Both the position numbers and the translations under genes were made by a program. A stretch of DNA of 21,475 nt from JBDTMC01 sp039934475 (GTDB lineage: Bacteria; Acidobacteriota; Terriglobia; Bryobacterales; Bryobacteraceae): assembly GCA_039934475.1 (NCBI GenBank), contig JBDTMC010000080.1, forward strand, positions 1 to 21,475. Direction: 5' to 3'. Below, piece by piece: positions 16,428 to 21,475 of this stretch (positions are counted from its first letter, which is position 1; each line of letters starts with the position of its first letter). A model generated the notes under the pieces. It ran no database searches, was not told the DNA's origin, and saw nothing but the letters and a program-made list of their open reading frames with translations.

Positions 16428-17378
16428 GTGGACATTACTCGACGAACCGCCCTAACCGCGTTTACAGCCGCCGCGGCCGTGCAAGCGCAGCAGAAATATC
16501 CGAACTGGAAGCCGAGACTTGGTGTGCTTTGCGACTACACCGACTCGAACCTGGAATTCGTCAGGTCAGAGGGATTCACCAGCATGCAGTTGCGCTTGAA
16601 TCCGGACAAGGTGGACGACGCGACCGCGGCGGCGATCAAAGACAAGATTGCCAAAGCGGGCATCAGGGTATCGTCGCTCGCCTGTGACGGAAATCACATC
16701 GATCCAAATCCCGCGGCGCGGGAACGCCAGAATCAGTTCGCCGTGAAGTGCATCGAGTTAGCCGGGAAGCTGGGCATTCCGGCGATTGGCGGACAGAGCG
16801 GCACGATGCGCGGCAGGCCGCTCGCCGAACAGGTAGACGAGATCAAGAAGGTCTACACCGAGAAGTATTTCCCGGCATTGGAAAAGAACAAGGTTCGGCT
16901 GTTGTGGGAACCCTACCAGGGCGGACCTAATATTGCGACGGGGCCGATAGGGTGGGACGCACTGTTTAAGGCGTTTGGACCCGGGTTGCCGATCGGATTG
17001 CAGTTTGATCCCTCCCATCTGATTTGGCAGTTCATGGATCCGGTGCAGGCGGCGCGCGACTTCGCCGACAAGATCTACGATGTCCACCTGAAGGACACAG
17101 AAATCCTCTGGCACGTGGTACGGCGCGGGGGCATTCAGCCCGTCAACGGCGCGCGTTGGTGGCGTTTCCGAGTGCCTGGATATGGATCGGTGGACTGGAA
17201 GGGTTTCTTCTCAGTTCTGGCGGAATCCGGATATACCGGTTCGATGAATATCGAGAATGAAGACGAGTTCTACTATCCGTCGAACACGCCGGATGGGAAT
17301 TTCACTGAGCAATTCAAGCGCGGGTTCCGCGTGGCGCACGAATTCCTGAAGACTCTAGTGCCACCAGTAACGGCTTGA
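16428..17378 (+). CDS. Tat-exported sugar phosphate isomerase/epimerase-family TIM barrel
   Basis: This 316-aa protein starts at GTG with a twin-arginine signal (ITRRTALTAFTAAAAVQAQQ), so it is probably exported folded. The mature part is an AP-endonuclease-2-type TIM barrel, as in IolE/IolI and ketose 3-epimerases. Four likely metal ligands fall in the expected order: Glu161 (LLWEPYQ), Asp194 (QFDPSHL), His220 (DVHLKD) and Glu276 (MNIENEDEF). His197 and Lys222 are further likely active-site residues. The exact substrate cannot be assigned; a sugar or cyclitol is expected. Exported members of this family are common in Solibacter-like genomes, often near carbohydrate-use genes, but none is seen here. 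Its end is 4 nt from the convergent OsmC gene. Confidence 0.88.
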   Translation: MDITRRTALTAFTAAAAVQAQQKYPNWKPRLGVLCDYTDSNLEFVRSEGFTSMQLRLNPDKVDDATAAAIKDKIAKAGIRVSSLACDGNHIDPNPAARERQNQFAVKCIELAGKLGIPAIGGQSGTMRGRPLAEQVDEIKKVYTEKYFPALEKNKVRLLWEPYQGGPNIATGPIGWDALFKAFGPGLPIGLQFDPSHLIWQFMDPVQAARDFADKIYDVHLKDTEILWHVVRRGGIQPVNGARWWRFRVPGYGSVDWKGFFSVLAESGYTGSMNIENEDEFYYPSNTPDGNFTEQFKRGFRVAHEFLKTLVPPVTA

Positions 17379-17382
17379 GGAT

Positions 17383-17859
17383 TTATGCCGGTAACGCCTC
17401 AAACGACAATTCCGTTGTGATGGCGATTGCCGGGAGCAGTGTGCGATAGACCGGGCATCGGTCGGCAAAGAAACCGTGAACCCGGTTTGCGGTTTCTCTG
17501 TGCGACTCGGCGGCTTTGAGTTTCAAGACGACGTGGATTCGGCGAATCACGAGGACATTGTCATCCAACTCGACTTCACCGACTGCTTCTGACACCAACC
17601 TCTCATTCGAGGCGTCAATTTGACGCGCCTCCAGCGCGCCTCCGAAGGTTCCGGTCAGTCAACCTGCGGCGGCAGCGACGATGTAATCGAGGGTAGTGGC
17701 GTGAGGCTCCAGAACCGTGGGCGGGACCTTGTAGTGCTCCGCAATCGAGCCGTGCACTCCGAACAATACGGGCTCCGGTTCTGCCGGCAGGTACGCCCTG
17801 CGGAGCGGGCCTTTTACGCGCTCAATGCGCACATTGGATCGGTACACGACATCAGGCAT
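17383..17859 (-). CDS. OsmC-family peroxiredoxin-like protein, probable selenoprotein with in-frame TGA
   Basis: The frame runs 158 codons from ATG 17859 to TAA 17383, interrupted only by TGA at 17659-17661 (codon 67). The N-terminal part ends ATTLDYIVAAAAG; after the TGA it continues LTGTFGGALEARQ ... ELDDNVLVIRRIHV ... FFADRCPVYRTL ... IAITTELSFE. That is an uninterrupted OsmC/Ohr fold. Homologues have the first redox-active Cys where TGA stands (AAGC-LTGTF); the second Cys is Cys135 in RCPV. OsmC-like proteins are an established bacterial selenoprotein family, and a SECIS-like stem-loop lies just downstream. Sec67-Cys135 would form the peroxide-reducing pair. An ordinary annotation would split or truncate this gene. 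The alternative is a nonsense mutation or sequencing error of TGC/TGT. It lies 21 nt downstream of the membrane-protein gene, likely in the same operon. Confidence 0.83.
17622..17640 (-). promoter_or_regulatory. Bacterial SECIS-like stem-loop downstream of the OsmC TGA codon
   Basis: Read on the minus strand, the RNA folds as GGCGCGC-UGGAG-GCGCGUC. This is seven consecutive base pairs (one G-U) closed by a 5-nt loop with G at its second and third positions. The loop begins 26 nt after the UGA. Bacterial SECIS elements are short stem-loops inside the coding region just after the UGA, with a G in the first two loop positions, and they bind SelB. Confidence 0.68.
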
Positions 17860-17870
17860 CAGGACCTGAT
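17858..17870. promoter_or_regulatory. Perfect 13-nt palindrome over the OsmC start codon
   Basis: ATCAGG-A-CCTGAT overlaps the first bases of the OsmC ATG and its upstream region, and a second CATCAGG copy adjoins it inside the gene (17850-17856). It could be an operator or an RNA hairpin that masks initiation. It also contains the only SD-like AGG before the start. Chance cannot be excluded. Confidence 0.3.
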
Positions 17871-17880
17871 CGTATCACGC

Positions 17881-18630
17881 TCAGAACGTCACGCCAAAGC
17901 GGTTCTTCAGCAGAAGCGCAGTGATGGACGAGATGATGAGCAGCCAGATCAGCCAGTGCAGATCGAAACTCAGCCAGCGTACTGTCGCGGACGGATACCG
18001 GATTTCAATCCAATCGACGTTGCCAGCGGGAAGGCGCGATTCTGCCGGATGAAGAACGTAATCCAGGAGGCCGCTGACACGACGTTCGGCGAGATAGCGC
18101 ACTCCGGCGCCCGCATCGATCTTCTTCTCGACGGCGGCCCCGTCCGGAAGCGTGATCCTGAGCACGCCCGCGACGGGGGCAGTGGGCCGGATGCGCCAGG
18201 TCACCTGTCGATCCGCCAGAACCTGGATAGCCGGCGACTCCACGCTGATCTGCGGCGGCGCCTGCAAGGCCGCGGCCGCCACTGCTGAATCAATCGGAGT
18301 CTTCATCTGAATGGTTACTACGGCTTCACGGCCTAATGGCAAGGGTGCCATGCCATAGAAGGCTTCCAAATGAGAGAACAGCACAACCATGGGTACGGTC
18401 ATCGCGATGGCGGGCACTAACATCAACGCAAGGTATCGCGCGTTGCCGGTCAACAATCCCGCCTGGGCCTTCCAGACCAGAGACGGCTCCTCAGTGAACA
18501 GGCGCATCTCATAGAGGCAGGCCTGAATGCGGCGTTTGGCGGAGTCTATGGCCTGCCGATTCGACGTCCGGCGAAAGACCCAGAGCATCGCGACACCGAC
18601 AAGTACACTGATAGGAAACAGACTGAGCAT
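17881..18630 (-). CDS. Three-TM membrane protein, function unknown
   Basis: This 249-aa protein has predicted membrane helices at about 2-19, 66-88 and 224-241. Between the first two lies a basic, amphipathic stretch (RRTSNRQAIDSAKRRIQACLYEMRLF) that should be cytoplasmic. Between the second and third is an extracytoplasmic domain of about 135 residues rich in beta-type sequence (PQISVESPAIQVLADRQVTWRI). The short N-terminal half (helix, cytosolic amphipathic hairpin, helix) loosely recalls Oxa1-superfamily proteins of the DUF106/EMC3/TMCO1 type, but this is topology only and no family is claimed. Its ATG directly follows the TAG of the small upstream gene, so translation is almost certainly coupled. 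It probably works with the phosphodiesterase/sulfatase-like genes of the same operon. Confidence 0.82.
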   Translation of the reverse strand: MLSLFPISVLVGVAMLWVFRRTSNRQAIDSAKRRIQACLYEMRLFTEEPSLVWKAQAGLLTGNARYLALMLVPAIAMTVPMVVLFSHLEAFYGMAPLPLGREAVVTIQMKTPIDSAVAAAALQAPPQISVESPAIQVLADRQVTWRIRPTAPVAGVLRITLPDGAAVEKKIDAGAGVRYLAERRVSGLLDYVLHPAESRLPAGNVDWIEIRYPSATVRWLSFDLHWLIWLLIISSITALLLKNRFGVTF

Positions 18631-18825
18631 CTATTCCAGGTAGCCTAGCCCTTTCATCTTCTTGATGATCTCCTCGTCGGATTGTGCACCTTCCAGCTTG
18701 GCGAGTTCGCGCTCAATGATGTGTTCGACGAACTCTTCCGGAGCGGAGTAGCCGGCTGCTCCGGAAACGCGTTTGATGCGGTCCCACAGCTGTTTTTTGA
18801 TTTTCACCGATTGCTGGTTGAACAT
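18631..18825 (-). CDS. Small ribbon-helix-helix-like protein
   Basis: This 64-aa protein from ATG 18825 begins with a beta-like strand and two helices (QQSVKIKKQLWDRIKRVSGAAGYSAPEEFVEHIIERELAKLE), the size and pattern of a ribbon-helix-helix fold. An acidic/basic tail (DEEIIKKMKGLGYLE) follows. It could be a DNA-binding regulator or an assembly partner for its neighbours. The frame is open to ATG 18897, but that start lies 56 nt inside the phosphodiesterase gene and adds hydrophobic, unconserved-looking residues, so 18825 is preferred; it has no obvious Shine-Dalgarno. The 16-nt gap upstream and 0-nt gap downstream place it firmly in the operon. Confidence 0.75.
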   Translation of the reverse strand: MFNQQSVKIKKQLWDRIKRVSGAAGYSAPEEFVEHIIERELAKLEGAQSDEEIIKKMKGLGYLE

Positions 18826-18841
18826 AAGTGAGAAAATACGG

Positions 18842-20965
18842 CTACGCAATATTAAATACTGACTTGCCTTCCATCCAAGCGGGGGGATCGACTCCAAACA
18901 ACCTCATCGCGGTGGGCGCCATGTCTTCGATGCCGGGATCCAAAGCATCGATCCTACGGTTGCAGAAGAGCACCCCTGGAACAAGCACTGGGTCGACACT
19001 ATGATCGCCACTCCAAGCCTTGGTGTTATCTTCGAAGACTTCAGTAGTCACCTTGCCCACGGCCGCGTCCCACGACGTTCGATACCCGTCCGCGTAGCCG
19101 ACAATCAGATCGGGCGCTTCGGCGAGATAGGGACCTTTGTAGAGCGCATTGGCTGCATAAGTAGTTCGAATTGCCACGTTCGCGCCATCGCGGAAGTCCG
19201 TCAGTTTTGTGATCAGTTCCCGCTTCAACGCTTCCGCCTCCGCGCCTGGCTTTACGGTGCCCTGGGCTTCCCTGCCCTTCAGGTTGAGATAGAGTCCACC
19301 CAAACCCATGGTGTAGGCCGTGGTGCGACTCCAGTCCACGCCCTTGAAGTAGCGTCCTGATTCAGTCAGGCCCTCATTCAGAAACAGGTAGCCGTTCTGA
19401 AGCAGCCAGGAATTGAGGTTCACACCGCGGCGGAAAGAACAGAAGCCGTGATCGGAAAGCACGAACAGCACCGTGTGCTCATCCACGTGCTTTTGCGCCA
19501 GTGCCACAAGCTGATCGGCTCTCTGGTATAGGTCTTCGATGGCTTTGGCGTGCTTGCTGCCGGGATTGCCGTTTAAGGAACCCGGCACCAGGTAGCGGTA
19601 GAACATATGCTGCACCCGGTCGCTGGTATCAAAGACACAGGCCACCACACCGCGGCGGGTCTTCTCCAGAGCGTTGCTGAACATCTGGGTTCGCTCAGCC
19701 ATGATGGAATAGGCTTGATCGAGAAACGCCTGCTCATCAATGACGCCTTCGTTCAGCGCCCAGGTATCTTCCGCCATGCCGAGCGTGGAGTAACTACCCA
19801 GTACCTTGGCCAGATAGGCGGCGTAGAAAGATGGATGACTGATGGGCAAAGCCGGACTCTCCGGGTCGATCTGGACAGGAGTGCAGTAGAGCGAGAACTC
19901 GGGCTCGGTCTCAGTGGCCATGAAGCGTGCGATCCCGGCGACCGTTACTCCCATCCCCGCCTTAAAGTTTAGCTTCACCCAGGGCGTGTATTCGCCCCGC
20001 TTCAGGGCATACGTGTGGCCATCGATCTCCAATTGCGGGTCCTTATCGTTGAGGCTGATGCGAAACGGAATCTGCAAGGTACCGCTATCCACCACCAACG
20101 TATTCTCAGGGCCTTCCAGAGAGCCTTCCAACACGGCACCGTTTCGCTTTAGCGGATAACGGCTGCCGCTTTCAAACGTCGCCGATGCCACTCGCGTAGT
20201 GAACTGGGAGAAGCTTCCCTGTGTCCCGCGCAAGTCCGGCGTGGACATCGCCGATAGCAACCGGCCGTTGAAATGGTCGGGAGGGAATGTGATCGGCACG
20301 CGGATGATGGTGGATCCGATGTGCTGCTGCCCGAGGAGTTTCCAGAAAGGCTGACTCTTACGACGCAGTTCGACGACGGGCGCCGAAAGGGGGATGCGCC
20401 ACTTGCCTATTTTCAGGATGCGGGTGGGTTCACTCACTCGGGCGGCGGCCAGTTCCGGAACATAGGTCTTCATGTTGCGGTTGAGGAAGTCGAAGATATT
20501 GTGCTTAGCCGGATTTACTCCTGTGGCGAAGGTAGACCAAGCCACGGGTGAGAGCGCCGGGAACGTGGTGCGCAGCCTGTGGAACGATCCCTGTTCGCGG
20601 AGCTTGGCAAGGTTGGGAAGCCTGCCCTCAGATAGATATCGCTCTGTGAGGCCGGGATCCAGCCCGTCCAATCCCAGGAAGATCAGCTTGCGGATATGCG
20701 CCTTGCGGTACCCCTGACGGCGTTGGGCCAGCCGCCATAGCATACGGAACGGCCACACCAGCAGGGAAGAGACGCTCAATACAAATCCGGTGATCAGCGT
20801 CAGAAACGAGCCGAGAAAGGCGAATCCCGCTCCTGGCCCGACATAGGCATAGTGGACTGCCGCCGAATTGCCATTTTCGCTGTGGAACGCAGCCCACACA
20901 ACGACCAGTAAACATGTCAAACGCAGTGCAGTCCGCACGTGCCGCGTCAGGCGAGCCTCGTTCAT
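18842..20965 (-). CDS. Membrane-anchored alkaline-phosphatase-superfamily protein (type I phosphodiesterase/nucleotide pyrophosphatase-like)
   Basis: This 707-aa protein has an N-terminal hydrophobic segment (about 13-28), a Gly-rich stretch (YVGPGAGFAFLGS) leading to another helix (about 50-75), and then the catalytic domain. Metal and nucleophile motifs are in family order: FLGLDGLDPGLT (Asp100), LRTTFPALSPVAWSTFATG (Thr or Ser nucleophile region, 133-139), FDTSDRVQHMFYR, FVLSDHGFCSF, and SGDHSVDPVLVPGVLF near the end. It should hydrolyse a phosphoester or phosphodiester; the substrate is unknown. ATG 20965 is chosen over GTG 20998: it has a strong GGAAGGAAAG site 5 nt upstream and overlaps the sulfatase stop as ATGA. 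Order and overlap suggest the two hydrolases act together. Confidence 0.9.
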   Translation of the reverse strand: MNEARLTRHVRTALRLTCLLVVVWAAFHSENGNSAAVHYAYVGPGAGFAFLGSFLTLITGFVLSVSSLLVWPFRMLWRLAQRRQGYRKAHIRKLIFLGLDGLDPGLTERYLSEGRLPNLAKLREQGSFHRLRTTFPALSPVAWSTFATGVNPAKHNIFDFLNRNMKTYVPELAAARVSEPTRILKIGKWRIPLSAPVVELRRKSQPFWKLLGQQHIGSTIIRVPITFPPDHFNGRLLSAMSTPDLRGTQGSFSQFTTRVASATFESGSRYPLKRNGAVLEGSLEGPENTLVVDSGTLQIPFRISLNDKDPQLEIDGHTYALKRGEYTPWVKLNFKAGMGVTVAGIARFMATETEPEFSLYCTPVQIDPESPALPISHPSFYAAYLAKVLGSYSTLGMAEDTWALNEGVIDEQAFLDQAYSIMAERTQMFSNALEKTRRGVVACVFDTSDRVQHMFYRYLVPGSLNGNPGSKHAKAIEDLYQRADQLVALAQKHVDEHTVLFVLSDHGFCSFRRGVNLNSWLLQNGYLFLNEGLTESGRYFKGVDWSRTTAYTMGLGGLYLNLKGREAQGTVKPGAEAEALKRELITKLTDFRDGANVAIRTTYAANALYKGPYLAEAPDLIVGYADGYRTSWDAAVGKVTTEVFEDNTKAWSGDHSVDPVLVPGVLFCNRRIDALDPGIEDMAPTAMRLFGVDPPAWMEGKSVFNIA

Positions 20966-21475
20966 CGGATCTTTCCTTCCATGAACGGAACCTGCCACAC
21001 TTTCTCGTGATAGATTGGCCCGTGCCCGAAGTAACCTTCCTCGCCGAATAACTCGCCGTGATCGGCGGTAATCGTGATGTAGGTGTTCTTGGGGACGATG
21101 TCGAACAGCTCTTCCACAACGGTGTCGAGATACCTAACTGCTGCGATCTGGCGCTGGCGCAACGCCTCCATCTTCCCGGCATCGAAGAACTTCTGCTCGC
21201 TCTTCACGAGTTTTCCGCCCACGGTCTCCGCATCCAGGTGTTTAAATACGCCGTGAACGCCGCTAATGCGCGGCCATTGTTCCTCCGGTTCATCCGGCAG
21301 GGCGTATGGGTAATGCGTCTCACCGACATTTAGCAGGTAGAAGGACGGCTTGTCGGGCGAGAATTTAAGCTGCCGCACCATGGCGCGCATATCGTTGTGC
21401 TTGTCCATCAGCTTGTAGCTGTCAAACCCGGTGTTAAGGATTGTCCTCGGATTCAGCACCGGAAGCGAGACCATG
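20962..21475 (-). CDS. Sulfatase/alkaline-phosphatase-superfamily hydrolase, C-terminal part
   Basis: The gene runs off the right edge; about 171 C-terminal residues are visible. FYLLNVGETHYPY, followed later by ITITADHGELFGEEGYFGHGPIYHEKVWQVPF, is the Asp-His metal-binding C-terminal signature of sulfatases and related phosphoglycerol transferases. The N-terminal region that would carry the catalytic Cys/Ser (formylglycine) or Thr is not in the window, so sulfatase and phosphatase cannot be separated. An ATG at 21474 is in frame but is unlikely to be the real start because the N-terminal half of the fold would be missing. The stop overlaps the phosphodiesterase ATG by 4 nt. Confidence 0.85.
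   Translation of the reverse strand, partial: MVSLPVLNPRTILNTGFDSYKLMDKHNDMRAMVRQLKFSPDKPSFYLLNVGETHYPYALPDEPEEQWPRISGVHGVFKHLDAETVGGKLVKSEQKFFDAGKMEALRQRQIAAVRYLDTVVEELFDIVPKNTYITITADHGELFGEEGYFGHGPIYHEKVWQVPFMEGKIR

Noticed and set aside
17383..17598. Separate small gene starting at TTG 17598
   Set aside because: Its sequence is the C-terminal half of OsmC and is in frame with the N-terminal half through the TGA, so it is not an independent gene.
17383..17859. OsmC as a pseudogene with a nonsense mutation
   Set aside because: The stop falls precisely on the catalytic Cys codon, both halves are intact, and a SECIS-like hairpin follows; selenocysteine is the better explanation, although sequencing error cannot be excluded from one sequence.
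17620..18288. 222-codon open frame on the + strand
   Set aside because: It is antisense to the OsmC gene and the three-TM protein gene, has low-complexity Arg/Gly/Asp-rich sequence and no recognisable domain; the minus-strand frames carry clear families.
1..21475. CRISPR arrays, insertion sequences, tRNA or rRNA genes, prophage or defence genes
   Set aside because: No regularly spaced identical repeats, transposase motifs, terminal inverted repeats or structural-RNA signatures were seen; the only tandem repeats are the diverged protein-level repeats in 14449-15660.

Overview
The window is high-GC bacterial DNA. It most likely comes from an acidobacterium of the Bryobacterales/Solibacterales group (Solibacter/Bryobacter relatives). 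The main pointer is the secreted protein at 14347-16377, which ends in the TIGR03437-type C-terminal domain expanded in Solibacter-like genomes. The Tat-exported sugar epimerase and the density of signalling genes fit this. The assignment rests on family knowledge; no rRNA or other marker gene is present.

Region 1 (about 3-8776, all + strand) is one tightly packed signalling cluster. It opens with a Rsb-type partner-switching module: a receiver-PP2C phosphatase cut by the window edge, an RsbW-like kinase and an RsbV-like STAS protein, joined by 4-nt overlaps. It continues into a chemosensory system: CheA fused to a C-terminal receiver, a membrane MCP, CheW, CheB and CheR. No flagellar gene and no separate CheY are visible. 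The output is therefore probably an alternative cellular function, carried by the CheA receiver and perhaps by the partner switch, rather than swimming.

Region 2 (8777-14188) is a second, phosphorelay-like block. An AT-rich leader with a strong hairpin precedes a CHASE3-HAMP-PAS-PAS histidine kinase, a single-domain Rcp1-like receiver and a REC-kinase-pseudoreceiver hybrid. A convergent NarL/LuxR-type regulator follows; its receiver has Glu in place of the phosphoacceptor Asp.

Region 3 (14347-17378, + strand) holds the exported protein with five DUF5666-like repeats plus TIGR03437, and a Tat-exported TIM-barrel epimerase with a complete E-D-H-E metal site.

Region 4 (17383-21475, - strand) reads from the right edge: a sulfatase-like protein (partial), a membrane-anchored type I phosphodiesterase, a small ribbon-helix-helix-like protein, a three-TM membrane protein, and an OsmC-family protein. 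The OsmC gene is the most remarkable item. Its frame is open for 158 codons except for one TGA, which falls exactly at the first redox-active cysteine position. A 7-bp stem with a UGGAG loop lies 25 nt downstream. This is best read as a selenocysteine-encoding gene with a bacterial SECIS element, not as two small ORFs or a pseudogene.
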